Assembly (NCBI GenBank): GCA_023150275.1
Contig: JAKLLG010000003.1
Span: 186,001 to 250,000, forward strand
Source: Rhodocyclaceae bacterium
GTDB taxonomy: Bacteria; Pseudomonadota; Gammaproteobacteria; Burkholderiales; Rhodocyclaceae
Length of the DNA stretch: 64,000 bases
Direction of reading: 5' to 3'
The notes beneath the pieces were generated by a model. That model was not told the DNA's origin, did no database searches, and saw nothing but the letters and a program-made list of their open reading frames with translations. Below are positions 17,673 to 27,340 of this stretch, one piece after another. How positions within the stretch are numbered: position 1 is the first letter of the stretch; each line of letters starts with the position of its first letter. The position numbers and the translations under genes are program-made.

Positions 17673-18605
17673 ATGCAAGCGATGGATACGCAACAGACCC
17701 GCGCGCTGATCGCGCGCGGCAAGCTCAAGGACACCCTGTTCGCCGCGCTCGGCATCATCTGCCTCGGCATCGGCCTGCTGGTCATCTTCGCCCTTGTCGC
17801 CGACATGGTGATCAAGGGTTCGGAGCGCCTCAACCTCGATTTCTTCATGAACTTTGCCTCGCGTCGCGCCGCGCAGGCGGGCATCCTTTCCGCGTGGGTC
17901 GGCTCGCTGCTGGTAATGCTGGTGACGGCTGCCGCTGCGGTGCCGCTCGGCGTTGCCGCCGGCCTCTATCTGGAGGAATACGCCAGGCGCAACCTGATCA
18001 CCGAGATCATCGAAATCAACATCACCAACCTCGCGGCGGTCCCCTCGATCGTCTATGGTCTGCTCGCACTCGGCATCTTCGTTTATACCTTCGGCTTCGG
18101 GCAGAGCATCCTTTCGGCGGGCCTCACGCTCGCCCTGCTGATCCTGCCGATCGTGATCGTCGCCACCCGTGAAGCGATCCGCGCCATCCCGGCGATGATC
18201 CGCGAGGGCTCGATGGCGGTTGGTGCCACGCGCTGGCAGACCTGCCGCTACCACATCGTGCCCTACGCGATGCCCGGCATCCTCACCGGCGTCATCATCG
18301 GCATGGCCCGCGCCATCGGCGAGACCGCCCCCATCATCACCATCGGTGCGCTGACCTTCATCGCCTTCCTGCCGCCGGCACCGCTGACGACGATGAACGA
18401 CGGCGCGACGGCTGGCCTGTTCGACTGGGTGATGTCGCCCTTCACTGTCATGCCGATCCAGATCTTCAACTGGACCTCGCGCCCCGATCCTGCCTTTGAA
18501 GTGAACGCCGCTGCCGCCGGCTTCGTGCTGATGGCGATGGTGCTGACGATGAACGGTGTGGCGATCTGGCTGCGCTACCGTCTGCGCAAGAACATCAAGT
18601 GGTAA
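17673..18605 (+). CDS. pstA: Phosphate ABC transporter permease
   Basis: Second permease subunit of PstSCAB (310 residues, six predicted spans). The coupling-helix region reads [20 protein letters not shown] and is followed by [12 protein letters not shown], the family signature. Two start codons are possible, ATG 17673 and ATG 17682 (MDTQQTR); the first is one base after the pstC stop. The following gap of 20 bases to pstB contains GGAG as ribosome site. Works with PstC as the membrane channel energised by PstB. Confidence 0.94.
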   Translation: MQAMDTQQTRALIARGKLKDTLFAALGIICLGIGLLVIFALVADMVIKGSERLNLDFFMNFASRRAAQAGILSAWVGSLLVMLVTAAAAVPLGVAAGLYLEEYARRNLITEIIEINITNLAAVPSIVYGLLALGIFVYTFGFGQSILSAGLTLALLILPIVIVATREAIRAIPAMIREGSMAVGATRWQTCRYHIVPYAMPGILTGVIIGMARAIGETAPIITIGALTFIAFLPPAPLTTMNDGATAGLFDWVMSPFTVMPIQIFNWTSRPDPAFEVNAAAAGFVLMAMVLTMNGVAIWLRYRLRKNIKW

Positions 18606-18625
18606 GAACCGAACCGGAGCTCCCC

Positions 18626-19405
18626 ATGCAAAAAGAAAACACGCCCCAGCTGAAAGCGCAGGCCCGCGAATTCAATTTCTTCTACGGCCCGGTGCAGGCG
18701 CTGAAGAACATCAACATGCCGATCTACGACAAGAAGGTCACCGCGCTGATCGGGCCTTCCGGTTGCGGCAAGTCGACCTACCTGCGCAGCTTCAACCGCA
18801 TGCACGATCTTTACCCCGGCAACCGCTACGAGGGCGAGATCCGCTTCTACCCGGACAACACCAACCTGCTGTCGCCGGAAGTCGATCCAATCGAGGTGCG
18901 CATGCGCGTCGGCATGGTCTTCCAGAAGCCGAATCCGTTCCCGAAGACCATCTACGAGAACGTCGCGTACGGCCTGCGCGTGCGCGGCGAGAAGAACCGC
19001 CGCGTGCTCGACGACAAGGTCGAGCAGGCCCTGAAGGGCGCCGCGATCTGGGACGAAGTGAAGGATCGCCTGCAGGATCTGGCACCGAACCTCTCCGGCG
19101 GCCAGCAGCAGCGCCTGTGCATCGCCCGCGCGCTGGCGACCGACCCCGAACTGCTGCTCTTCGACGAGCCGACCTCGGCGCTCGACCCGATCGCCACCGG
19201 CGCCATCGAGGAGCTGGTGCATGAACTGAAGCAGCGCGTCACCATCCTGATCGTGACGCACAACATGCAGCAGGCGGCACGCGTGTCCGACTATACGGCG
19301 TACATGTACCTCGGCGAGATGATCGAGTTCGGCAAGACCGACGACATCTTCATCAAGCCGCAGGACAAGCGCACCGAAGACTACATTACCGGCCGCATGG
19401 GCTGA
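18626..19405 (+). CDS. pstB: Phosphate ABC transporter ATP-binding protein
   Basis: ATPase of the phosphate importer (259 residues, normal). Walker [11 protein letters not shown]-loop [15 protein letters not shown], signature LSGGQQQRL, Walker [14 protein letters not shown] and switch His in [15 protein letters not shown] are all intact. With PhoU it also takes part in repressing PhoR when phosphate is plentiful. Short intergenic gaps on both sides keep it within one pst-pho transcript. Confidence 0.96.
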   Translation: MQKENTPQLKAQAREFNFFYGPVQALKNINMPIYDKKVTALIGPSGCGKSTYLRSFNRMHDLYPGNRYEGEIRFYPDNTNLLSPEVDPIEVRMRVGMVFQKPNPFPKTIYENVAYGLRVRGEKNRRVLDDKVEQALKGAAIWDEVKDRLQDLAPNLSGGQQQRLCIARALATDPELLLFDEPTSALDPIATGAIEELVHELKQRVTILIVTHNMQQAARVSDYTAYMYLGEMIEFGKTDDIFIKPQDKRTEDYITGRMG

Positions 19406-19418
19406 CGAGGAGAACGCC

Positions 19419-20108
19419 ATGACCGAAAGCACGCATCAGTCCAAGCAGTTCGACGAGGAACTCTCCGGCCTGCGCACGCATGTGCTGGAAATGGGAGGGC
19501 TGGTCGAATCGCAGATCCGTTCGGCGATCGACGTCTATGTCACCAGCGAGACCGCGATCGTCAAGGACATCGTCGAGAACGACCATCGCGTCAATGCCTA
19601 CGAGAAGATCATCGACGACGAAACCGTCCATGTCGTTGCCCGTCGCCAGCCGACGGCCTCCGATCTGCGCCTGGTGATGGGCATCACCAAGATCGTCACC
19701 GATCTCGAACGCATCGGCGACGAGGCGAAGAAGATTGCCAAGGGCGCCCGCCGCGTTTATGAGCACGGTCAACTGACCCTGCCGCGCGTGACCGAGATTC
19801 GCCATGTCGCCGACGAGGCCGTGCTGATGTTACGCCGTGGCCTCGATGCCTTCGCCCGCCTGGACGTGCAGCTCGCGAGCGAGGTGATTCACGCCGACGC
19901 GAAAGTGGATACCGAGTTCAAGGCCCTGGTGCGTCAGCTGATCACCTACATGATGGAAGATCCGCGCACCATCTCGACGGCGATCGACATCGTCTGGATC
20001 TGCCGCTCGATCGAGCGCATCGGCGATCACGCCAAGAACATCGCAGAGCATGTCATCTACATCGCCGAGGGTCGTGATGTACGGCACACCAAGGAGACCA
20101 GCGCGTGA
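19419..20108 (+). CDS. phoU: Phosphate-specific transport system accessory protein
   Basis: 229-residue all-helical protein made of two repeated three-helix units, each with a metal-binding E/DxxxD-type signature (for example LERIGDEAKKIA and SIERIGDHAKNIAEH). It links the Pst transporter to the PhoR kinase and lowers Pho output in phosphate excess; loss in other bacteria causes polyphosphate build-up. The stop overlaps the phoB GTG start by four bases (GTGA), so it is coupled to the two-component pair. Confidence 0.95.
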   Translation: MTESTHQSKQFDEELSGLRTHVLEMGGLVESQIRSAIDVYVTSETAIVKDIVENDHRVNAYEKIIDDETVHVVARRQPTASDLRLVMGITKIVTDLERIGDEAKKIAKGARRVYEHGQLTLPRVTEIRHVADEAVLMLRRGLDAFARLDVQLASEVIHADAKVDTEFKALVRQLITYMMEDPRTISTAIDIVWICRSIERIGDHAKNIAEHVIYIAEGRDVRHTKETSA

Positions 20109-20788
20109 CACCCACCATCCTCGTCGTCGAGGACGAACCGGCCATCCAGGAACTCCTCACCGTCAATCTCAAGCACAACGGCTTTCTTGTCGTTCGTGCC
20201 GGAACCGCGGAGGATGCCGAGTCGGCTATCCGCGCCGCGCTGCCCGACCTGCTCATCCTCGACTGGATGCTGCCGGGGCAGTCCGGCGTCGCACTGGCGA
20301 AGCGACTGCGCGCCGACGAGCGTACGCGCGAGTTGCCGATCATCATGCTCACCGCCCGTGTGCATGAGGAAGACAAGGTGCTCGGGCTGGAGGCTGGCGC
20401 CGACGACTATGTCACCAAGCCGTTTTCACCGAAGGAGCTGGTGGCACGCGTGCGCGCCGTGCTGCGCCGGCGCCAGCCGCATCTCGCCGGCGACGTCGTC
20501 GAGGTTGGAACGCTGTCGCTGAATCCGTCCACGCACCGTGTCATCGCGGCCGGCCAGCCGGTCGAGCTCGGCCCCACCGAATTCCGTCTGCTGCTGTTCT
20601 TCATGAGCCACCCCGAACGCGTATACTCGCGGGCACAACTGCTCGACGAGGTCTGGGGGGACCATGTGTTCATCGAGGAACGCACCGTTGATGTGCACAT
20701 CCGCCGCCTGCGCGCGGCGCTGGAGCCCACCAACGAAGACAGTCGCATCGAAACGGTTCGCGGCGCCGGCTATCGCTTCCGCGGCTGA
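20105..20788 (+). CDS. phoB: Phosphate regulon response regulator
   Basis: OmpR/PhoB-class regulator (227 residues). The receiver domain has acidic pocket VEDE, phosphorylated Asp53 in LILDWMLPG, Thr in MLTAR and Lys in VTKPFSP. The winged-helix DNA-binding domain shows FRLLLFFMSHPERVYSR and the recognition helix with RTVDVHIRRLRAAL. Start is GTG overlapping phoU; the stop touches the phoR start. It would bind the Pho boxes described at 15551, 25251 and 43223. Confidence 0.95.
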   Translation: MTPTILVVEDEPAIQELLTVNLKHNGFLVVRAGTAEDAESAIRAALPDLLILDWMLPGQSGVALAKRLRADERTRELPIIMLTARVHEEDKVLGLEAGADDYVTKPFSPKELVARVRAVLRRRQPHLAGDVVEVGTLSLNPSTHRVIAAGQPVELGPTEFRLLLFFMSHPERVYSRAQLLDEVWGDHVFIEERTVDVHIRRLRAALEPTNEDSRIETVRGAGYRFRG

Positions 20789-22090
20789 GTGCCGCCCGCA
20801 ATCGTGTCACCAGCGCTGACCCAGACGCTGGCGCTGAGCCTGCTCGGCGCCATTCCGGCCCTCGTGCTCGGCATTCTCGTCGGGCCGGCATGGGGCTGGG
20901 CGCTCATGGCCCTCGTCGTCTTTCTGCAGCTGCTCAACGCGCTGCGCTATTTTGCGCGCCTGGAGCGCTGGTCGCGCAATCCGCAGCCAACCGCCGAACT
21001 GGAAGGCGCCGGCGCGTGGGACGAAGTGTTTTCGCGGCTCTATCGCCACGAGAAGGAATTGCGCAGCGCCATCGCAACGCGCGATGCCGATCTGGCGATG
21101 GTCGAGTCCGCTGGCCAGGCAATCGTCGATGGCATCGTCACGCTCGATATCGACAACCGGATCAGCTGGTGCAACAAGGTTGCCGAGAAGCAGCTCGGGC
21201 TTGACCTGCGCTCGGATCGCGGCCAGCCGATCGCCAATCTGGTGCGCGAGCCGGCCTTCGTCGCTTACCTGACCGGCGGCAACTACCGTCTGCCGCTGCG
21301 TCTCAGTGCGCCCCACAATCCGGAGCTGATGCTGTCGATCCATCTGCTGCCCTACGCGGGCGGTTTCCGGCTGATGCAGGCGCGCGACGTGACGCAGAGC
21401 GAGCGCCTCGACCGCATGCGCCGCGATTTCGTCGCCAACGTGTCACACGAATTGCGTACGCCGCTCACCATCCTTGGCGGCTTCCTCGAAACGGTACGCG
21501 AACTCGAACTGACGCCCGCCGAACACGAACGCTATCTCGGCCTGATGGCCGACCAGTCCGATCGCATGCTGCGCATCGTGCAGGATCTGCTGATGCTCTC
21601 GGCGCTCGAATCGGCGCCCAAGCCCGGCAACGACCGCGTGCGCATGGTCGCGCTGCTGGAGAAGCTGAAGGCCGACGCGGTGGCGCTCTCCGCCGGCAAG
21701 CATGAAATCACCCTCGATGCCGACTCGGTCGACATCCTCGGCGCCGAGTCGGAACTGGCGAGCGCCTTCGGCAACCTCATCTCCAACGCCGTACGCTATA
21801 CCCCCGCCGGCGGGCGGATCGACATCTCCTGGAAGCGTTGCGGGACCAGTGCCGAATATGCCGTTACCGACGACGGTATTGGCATCGCCCCCGAGCACAT
21901 TCCGCGTCTCACCGAACGTTTCTACCGTGCCGACAACGGGCGCTCCCGCGAGTCGGGGGGCACCGGCCTCGGACTCGCCATCGTCAAGCATGCGCTGACC
22001 CGGCATCAGGCCACGCTCGACATCGCCAGCCGCCCCGGGAACGGTAGCCGTTTCAGCGCACTCTTTCCGCCGGCCCGCCTCGTCGACTAG
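20789..22090 (+). CDS. phoR: Phosphate regulon sensor histidine kinase
   Basis: 433-residue membrane kinase. Two short spans lie near the N-terminus (about 10-55) with almost no periplasmic loop. A PAS domain is at about 90-195, HisKA with VANVSHELRTPL, then the HATPase (NLISNAVRYTP N-box, DDGIGIAPEHIPRLTERFYR, GGTGLGLAIVKH). The lack of a periplasmic sensor fits PhoR, which reads phosphate through Pst/PhoU. GTG 20789 immediately follows the phoB stop; GTG 20804 is an alternative. Confidence 0.94.
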   Translation: MPPAIVSPALTQTLALSLLGAIPALVLGILVGPAWGWALMALVVFLQLLNALRYFARLERWSRNPQPTAELEGAGAWDEVFSRLYRHEKELRSAIATRDADLAMVESAGQAIVDGIVTLDIDNRISWCNKVAEKQLGLDLRSDRGQPIANLVREPAFVAYLTGGNYRLPLRLSAPHNPELMLSIHLLPYAGGFRLMQARDVTQSERLDRMRRDFVANVSHELRTPLTILGGFLETVRELELTPAEHERYLGLMADQSDRMLRIVQDLLMLSALESAPKPGNDRVRMVALLEKLKADAVALSAGKHEITLDADSVDILGAESELASAFGNLISNAVRYTPAGGRIDISWKRCGTSAEYAVTDDGIGIAPEHIPRLTERFYRADNGRSRESGGTGLGLAIVKHALTRHQATLDIASRPGNGSRFSALFPPARLVD

Positions 22091-22204
22091 TTGCCGGCCC
22101 GCCGGCGGCCGCGGACGCGAGACCAAATCCAGCCGCCGCCGCACCCCAAGCCACCGCGAATTCTGTAGCATAGAGAGATTCCCCGGTGCCGGAGCCAGCT
22201 GTCG

Positions 22205-23998
22205 ATGCGCTTTTCGCTGCGCAGTTTTCTCGTCCTGCCATTCCTGTTTCTGTTCCTGAGTGCAGCCGTATTGATCGGCTGGGCCGGATTCCGCGCGGGC
22301 CAGGAGTCGCTCGAACAGTTCCAGCGCCAGATGGCAGCCGAAACCGGCGTGCGCATTTCGGCGCACCTTGATCGCTTCTTCTCTTCGGCGACGCACGTCG
22401 CACTGACCAATGCCGAGTCGCTGCGCAGCGGCCGTCTTGACGCGCAGCGCGCCGAGGATCTGCAACGCCACTTCGTCGGCCAGATGCGGCATCTCCCGTA
22501 CCTCACCTTTGTCTCTTTCGGGCGTGCGGACGGCCAGTACGTTGGCGCCACGCGCTTGCTCGATACCAACGAGGTCCGGGTGATGACGTCGCTGCGCAGC
22601 GAAGGCATGACGATCGATACCTTCGCCGTCGACGATGACAATGCCCGCGCGACCCGGCTGCGACGCGGCCCCGCCTTCGATGCGCGTACCCGCGTCTGGT
22701 TCAGGCGGGCGGTAGACGACGGCAAGGTCGGTTGGTATCCGGTGTACAAGTACGCGCCGTACGACAGTCTTGGTGTCGGCGTTTCCGTGCCGGTCCATGA
22801 TGCGCAGGGGCGTTTCCTGGGGGTGGCGACCGGCGATGTCGCGCTCGTCCAGATCGGCCGCTACCTGCGCGCACAGAGCATCGGTCGCAGCGGGTTTGCG
22901 TTCGTGGCGGAACCGGATGGCAAGCTGGTCGCCAGTTCGCTCCCCGATCCCGTGTTCCGCATCGACGGCGAGCAGATTGTGCGCCTCGCCGTCGCCGAAC
23001 ACGCTGACTCCCGTTTGCGCGCGGTCGGCGTTTCTCTGGAAAGAGAGCCGCTGCAGAGCGGTCAGCGCTTTCTGGAGGTAGAGGGTGAGCGCCTGCTCCT
23101 CGACTTGCGCCGTTTCCACGATGCCCACGGGCTCGAACTGATCGTTGGCGTGCTGCTCCCCGAGCGTGATTATGCGACCACCTTTCACGCCAATCTGAAG
23201 CTGGTGGCCTGGCTCACGCTCGGCATCGCCGCCATCGGTGCGCTGCTCGGCGTGATCCTCTCCGGCTGGCTGGTGCGCCCGCTCAGCGAGATCAACCGCC
23301 GCGCCGAGCGGATCGCCGCAGGGGAGTGGGCGGGTGATGTCGATGCCAACAGCAGTATCCGCGAGTTTTCGGAACTTGGCCGCAGTTTCAACACGATGGC
23401 GGCGAGTCTGCGCAACGCCTTCTCCGGGCTGGAGGCGCGCGTGGCCGAGCGTACGCGCGCGCTGGAGCTTGCCAACAGCGAACTGGAGCGCATTGCCACG
23501 CTGGACGGCCTCACGCATATCGCCAACCGGCGCCGCTTCGATACCGTTCTGCTTCAGGAATGGCGCCGCTGCCTGCGCGAACGCAAGCCGATGTCGCTGC
23601 TCATGCTCGACGTCGACGACTTCAAAGCCTACAACGACGAGTATGGCCACCAGGCCGGCGACGACGTGCTGATCCGCATTGCCGCGCTGTGCGAAGGGTC
23701 GATGAAGCGCCCGACGGACACCGTGGCGCGTTACGGCGGCGAAGAATTCGCCGTGATCCTGGCGCAGACCGATGCCGACGGTGCGCTCAGCGTCGCCACC
23801 GAGATTGCACAGCACATACGCGATCTGGCGATCCCGCACCGGCGCGCGACGGCGGTGCCGATCGTGACGGTGAGCATCGGCGTCGCCACGCTCGTTCCCG
23901 AGACGCAGGTCGGCCCCAACGCCTTGATCGGTTCCGCCGATCGAGCCCTCTACGCGGCCAAGCGCGCCGGTCGCAATCGGATCGAAGTCGCGCAATAA
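22205..23998 (+). CDS. Cache-HAMP-GGDEF diguanylate cyclase
   Basis: Membrane-bound diguanylate cyclase of 597 residues. TM1 is at about 8-27, a large periplasmic Cache-type sensor at about 35-330, TM2 at about 335-357, then HAMP, a short coiled coil and GGDEF at about 430-595. The active-site motif is RYGGEEFAVIL (GGEEF, an active variant). Metal-binding MLDVDDFKAYNDEYGH is intact. A strict RxxD inhibitory site is not obvious five residues before the motif. It stands 114 bases after phoR and before ppk2 on the same strand, so c-di-GMP output might follow phosphate status. The ligand is unknown. Confidence 0.9.
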   Translation: MRFSLRSFLVLPFLFLFLSAAVLIGWAGFRAGQESLEQFQRQMAAETGVRISAHLDRFFSSATHVALTNAESLRSGRLDAQRAEDLQRHFVGQMRHLPYLTFVSFGRADGQYVGATRLLDTNEVRVMTSLRSEGMTIDTFAVDDDNARATRLRRGPAFDARTRVWFRRAVDDGKVGWYPVYKYAPYDSLGVGVSVPVHDAQGRFLGVATGDVALVQIGRYLRAQSIGRSGFAFVAEPDGKLVASSLPDPVFRIDGEQIVRLAVAEHADSRLRAVGVSLEREPLQSGQRFLEVEGERLLLDLRRFHDAHGLELIVGVLLPERDYATTFHANLKLVAWLTLGIAAIGALLGVILSGWLVRPLSEINRRAERIAAGEWAGDVDANSSIREFSELGRSFNTMAASLRNAFSGLEARVAERTRALELANSELERIATLDGLTHIANRRRFDTVLLQEWRRCLRERKPMSLLMLDVDDFKAYNDEYGHQAGDDVLIRIAALCEGSMKRPTDTVARYGGEEFAVILAQTDADGALSVATEIAQHIRDLAIPHRRATAVPIVTVSIGVATLVPETQVGPNALIGSADRALYAAKRAGRNRIEVAQ

Positions 23999-24073
23999 TT
24001 GAACCGGCGGAGCCAGTCGACTGACTGTTCGGCTGGTGCGCCAGAAATCGGCCGGCACGGAGAGGAAACAACA

Positions 24074-25243
24074 ATGGCAGGTACAAAGACAGCGACAGCA
24101 GCAAAAACGCGTTCGGCGAGTCCTCGCGCAAACGCAACGAGTTCCAAGCGCAGTGCAGCAGCACGCCCCCGCAAGAAACCGGTTTCGACGGCACGCGCAG
24201 TACGCAAGCCGAGGCCGGCGGCCGGCGGCGACATTGGCCCGGTGCGTGGCGATGAGGTCGAGGGATTTGCAGTGGCCGAGGCGGTCGATGCCGCGCAGGA
24301 GGCCCGCCTTGCGGCAATGCGCGATCTCATCTCCGGCGCGCCGCTCGGCGAAGCTGCGGCGCTGCTCAAGGCGCTGATGCGCGAGCAGCGGGTGCGGGGC
24401 GACAGCGATGTAAATCCCGACGATGAGCTCAACCCTGACTGGCGCGACGGCGGCTATCCCTACCGTAACCTGATGCAGCGGCGCAACTACGAGCGGCAGA
24501 AGTACCGCCTGCAGGTCGAGTTGCTCAAGCTGCAGGCCTGGGTCAAGGAAACCGGCCAGAAGGTAGTGATCCTCTTCGAAGGCCGCGACGCGGCCGGCAA
24601 GGGCGGCACGATCAAGCGCTTCATGGAACACCTCAACCCGCGGGGTGCGCGCGTCGTCGCGCTGGAGAAGCCCACAGAGGTCGAGCGCGGCCAGTGGTAC
24701 TTCCAGCGCTATGTCCAGCACCTGCCAACCAACGGCGAGATCGTGCTGCTCGACCGCTCCTGGTACAACCGCGCCGGCGTCGAGCGCGTCATGGGTTTCT
24801 GCACCGACTACGAATACACCGAGTTCATGCGTCAGGTGCCGGAGTTCGAGCGCATGCTGGCGCGGCAGGGCGTGCATCTGATCAAGTTCTGGTTCTCGGT
24901 CAGCCGCGAGGAGCAGCGCCGCCGCTTCAAGGAGCGCAAGGTGCACCCGCTCAAGCAGTGGAAGCTGTCGCCGATCGACATGGCCTCGCTCGACAAGTGG
25001 GAGGACTACACGCGCGCCAAGGAGTCGATGTTCTTCCACACCGACACCGCCGATGCGCCGTGGACCGTGATCAAGTCCGACTGCAAGAAGCGCGCGCGCC
25101 TGAACGCGCTGCGCTACGTGCTGCACAAGCTGCCGTATGCGAACAAGGATGTGCAGCGTATCGGCAACCTCGATCCGCTCATCGTCGGCCGCGCCAACGT
25201 GGTCTATGAGCGCGGCGAGAAGCAGGGCGTGCCGATTCTCTGA
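24074..25243 (+). CDS. ppk2: Polyphosphate kinase 2 (class I)
   Basis: Cytoplasmic PPK2 that moves phosphate between polyphosphate and nucleoside diphosphates (ADP/GDP to ATP/GTP is the favoured direction). 389 residues: a Lys/Ala/Ser-rich basic N-terminus (about 1-60) that could bind polyphosphate or DNA, then a single kinase domain with Walker A FEGRDAAGKGGTIKR, Walker B LLDRSWYNRAG and lid VHPLKQWKLSPIDMAS. ATG 24074 is preceded by GGAGAGGAAAC; the upstream open frame has no homology. It lies between the diguanylate cyclase and the PlcP-like gene within the phosphate region. Confidence 0.93.
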   Translation: MAGTKTATAAKTRSASPRANATSSKRSAAARPRKKPVSTARAVRKPRPAAGGDIGPVRGDEVEGFAVAEAVDAAQEARLAAMRDLISGAPLGEAAALLKALMREQRVRGDSDVNPDDELNPDWRDGGYPYRNLMQRRNYERQKYRLQVELLKLQAWVKETGQKVVILFEGRDAAGKGGTIKRFMEHLNPRGARVVALEKPTEVERGQWYFQRYVQHLPTNGEIVLLDRSWYNRAGVERVMGFCTDYEYTEFMRQVPEFERMLARQGVHLIKFWFSVSREEQRRRFKERKVHPLKQWKLSPIDMASLDKWEDYTRAKESMFFHTDTADAPWTVIKSDCKKRARLNALRYVLHKLPYANKDVQRIGNLDPLIVGRANVVYERGEKQGVPIL

Positions 25244-25250
25244 CGCAGAA

Positions 25251-25279
25251 CTGCAACAAAGCCTTCATTTGCCTGTGAT
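25251..25279 (+). promoter_or_regulatory. Candidate Pho box before the PlcP-like gene
   Basis: Three heptamers exactly 11 bases apart: CTGCAAC (25251), CCTTCAT (25262) and CTGTGAT (25273), matching the PhoB half-site CTGTCAT at 4, 5 and 6 of 7 positions. The array ends 23 bases before the ATG at 25303. The phasing is the strongest argument. Proximity to the ATG leaves only a short leader, which is a point against it. Confidence 0.5.
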
Positions 25280-25302
25280 CTGCATGGCGGAGGATTTCCG
25301 CC

Positions 25303-26145
25303 ATGCCACAGGTCCGTTCCCTCTTCCTCTCGGACATTCACCTCGGTACCCGCGCGTGCCAGGCCGAGCGTCTTCTTGAATTCCTGCGCGAGCATCCCGC
25401 CGAGAACGTATTCCTGATCGGTGACATCGTCGATTTCTGGGCGATGAATCGCAGCATCCACTGGACCCCGGCGCAGAACACGGTGGTGCAGAAATTTCTC
25501 CGGCGCGCCCGCCACGGCGAGCGCGTCATGCTGATTCCCGGCAACCATGACGAAGCGCTGCGCGAGTATCTCGATGCGGCCTTCGGCGATATCGAACTTG
25601 CCGGCGAGCACGTTCACGTTACCGCCGACGGCCGCCGCTTCCTGCTCATCCACGGGGACGAATTCGATCAGGTGACGCGTCACCACCGCTGGGTCGCCCT
25701 GCTCGGCGATGTCGCCTACGAGTGGCTCGTGCGCTGCAACACCGTGCTCTCGTGGGTTCGGCGCAAGCTCGGTATTTCCGGTTACTGGTCGCTGGCCGGC
25801 TACGCCAAGCGCAAGGTCAAGAAGGCGCTGCAGTTCGTGCTCGATTTCGAGGAATCGGTAATTCACTCGGTGCATCAGCGCGGGCTCGACGGCGTCATCT
25901 GCGGGCACATCCACTGCGCCGCGTTGCGCGAGGTGAATGGCCTCATCTACGGCAATTGCGGCGACTGGGTCGATTCATGCACGGCGATCGTCGAACACCT
26001 CGACGGCCGGCTGGAAGTTGTTTACTGGACGCAGGGGATGCCGGTGCCGGCCGCCGTCGAGCAGCCTGTCGAAGAATTGCCGCAGGGCATGCCTGCGCCG
26101 GCGCTCAGCTTCGCAACGGAGAAGGAAGAGTCATGCGCGTCCTGA
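25303..26145 (+). CDS. Calcineurin-like metallophosphoesterase, PlcP / LpxH-like
   Basis: 280-residue cytoplasmic metallophosphoesterase. The two-metal site is complete: SDIHLG (Asp11, His13), GDIVDFW (Asp41), GNHDE (Asn81, His82), HGDEFD (His117) and GHIHCA (His202, His204). Automatic annotation for this family is UDP-2,3-diacylglucosamine diphosphatase. However, the length, the basic amphipathic middle (about 150-175, WVRRKLGISGYWSLAGYAKR) and the direct overlap with a glycosyltransferase gene match PlcP, the phospholipase C that alphaproteobacteria use to turn phospholipids into diacylglycerol under phosphate starvation. The 11-bp phased repeats upstream support this. LpxH-like activity in lipid A synthesis remains the alternative. 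Overlaps the next gene by 13 bases. Confidence 0.75.
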   Translation: MPQVRSLFLSDIHLGTRACQAERLLEFLREHPAENVFLIGDIVDFWAMNRSIHWTPAQNTVVQKFLRRARHGERVMLIPGNHDEALREYLDAAFGDIELAGEHVHVTADGRRFLLIHGDEFDQVTRHHRWVALLGDVAYEWLVRCNTVLSWVRRKLGISGYWSLAGYAKRKVKKALQFVLDFEESVIHSVHQRGLDGVICGHIHCAALREVNGLIYGNCGDWVDSCTAIVEHLDGRLEVVYWTQGMPVPAAVEQPVEELPQGMPAPALSFATEKEESCAS

Positions 26146-27320
26146 TGGTTTCCGACGTCTATTTCCCGCGTATCAACGGCGTTTCGACCTCGATCGAAAC
26201 CTTCCGCAGCGGCCTCGAACACGAGGGCGTGGACGTCCGCCTGGTGGTGCCTTCGTATGGCGATGAAGCGGCACAGCCAGGAATCGTGCGTGTGGCCGGA
26301 CGGCCGGTGCCCGGCGATCCGGAAGACCGCATTGTCCGCTGGCGCGCGATGCACCGCGCGGTGGACGCGGCCGCCGAGGACTGCGATCTGATCCACGTGC
26401 AGACACCGTTCGTCGCGCATTACGCGGGGCTCGCCGCGGCGCGCCGCCGCGGGCTGCCGGTGCTCGCCACCTACCACACGCTGTTCGAGGAATACCTGCA
26501 CCACTACGCGCCCTATGTGCCTTCCGCCTGGCTGCGCGGCGCGGCGCGGCGCTTCTCGCGCAAGCAGTGCAATGCGCTCGATGGCGTGGTCGTCCCCTCG
26601 TCGGCGATGCGCGATCGCCTTGGCGAATACGGCGTGCAGGTGCCGATGCACATCCTGCCGACCGGCATTCCCATCCGCCGTTTCACCAGCGGCGATCGTG
26701 AAGCTTTCCGTGCCCGCCACGGCATCGACGCGGCGCGGCCGGTCGCGCTCTTCGTCGGGCGTGTCGCCCACGAAAAGAACATCGACTTCCTGATCCGCGC
26801 CGTGCAACGCGGTCTCTCCGCCGCGCCGCGCATGCTGCTGCTGATCACCGGCGAGGGGCCGGCACGCCCGGCGCTCGAACAACGCGTCGCGCAACTCGGA
26901 CTCGCCGACAGCGTCCGCTTCCTCGGCTATCTCGACCGCCAGCGCGAACTGCCCGACTGCTACGCGGCAGCGGATGCCTTCGTTTTCGCCTCGCGCACCG
27001 AAACGCAGGGACTGGTGCTGCTCGAAGCGATGGCCGCTGGCTTGCCGGTGATCGCGCTTTCGGCAATGGGCACCACCGACATCCTCCGCGCCGGGCGGGG
27101 ATGCATCGTGCCGCCGGACGACGAGGCCGCCTTCGGGCAGATGCTGGCGCATTTCTTCAACCATTCCTCGGTGTGGGCGCACCTGCGCGAAGATGCGCGG
27201 CGCTATGCGGAAGAGTGGTCCGACAGCGCGATGGCCGAGCGCCTCGCTACCCTTTACCGCAGCGTGCGGCGTGCCCGGCGCGAGGCACTCTGCCTGCCGG
27301 CGCCGGCGGCGAACACGTGA
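26133..27320 (+). CDS. GT4-type glycosyltransferase, candidate diacylglycerol glycosyltransferase
   Basis: 395-residue GT-B retaining glycosyltransferase without signal peptide. The N-terminal acceptor domain starts VLMVSDVYFPRINGVST and contains TYHTLFEEYLHHY. The C-terminal nucleotide-sugar domain has FVGRVAHEKNIDFLIRA, GEGPARPALE and the EX7E motif in SRTETQGLVLLEAMAAG. Homologues include the Agt enzymes that glycosylate diacylglycerol, and also mannosyl- and glucosyl-transferases for other lipids. Overlap with the PlcP-like gene (13 bases) argues that it uses the diacylglycerol released by it. Sugar donor unknown. Confidence 0.82.
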   Translation: MRVLMVSDVYFPRINGVSTSIETFRSGLEHEGVDVRLVVPSYGDEAAQPGIVRVAGRPVPGDPEDRIVRWRAMHRAVDAAAEDCDLIHVQTPFVAHYAGLAAARRRGLPVLATYHTLFEEYLHHYAPYVPSAWLRGAARRFSRKQCNALDGVVVPSSAMRDRLGEYGVQVPMHILPTGIPIRRFTSGDREAFRARHGIDAARPVALFVGRVAHEKNIDFLIRAVQRGLSAAPRMLLLITGEGPARPALEQRVAQLGLADSVRFLGYLDRQRELPDCYAAADAFVFASRTETQGLVLLEAMAAGLPVIALSAMGTTDILRAGRGCIVPPDDEAAFGQMLAHFFNHSSVWAHLREDARRYAEEWSDSAMAERLATLYRSVRRARREALCLPAPAANT

Positions 27321-27340
27321 ATCAGGAAGGGAAGCAGGCA

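Noticed and set aside
24000-24073. Pho box before the first ppk2
   Set aside because: CTGACTG and CTGTTCG are present, but no 11-base phasing and poor match.
21443-25126. 1227-codon open frame antisense to phoR, the diguanylate cyclase and ppk2
   Set aside because: It is a shadow of high-GC codon bias. It spans several well-supported plus-strand genes, has no family motif and no credible start.
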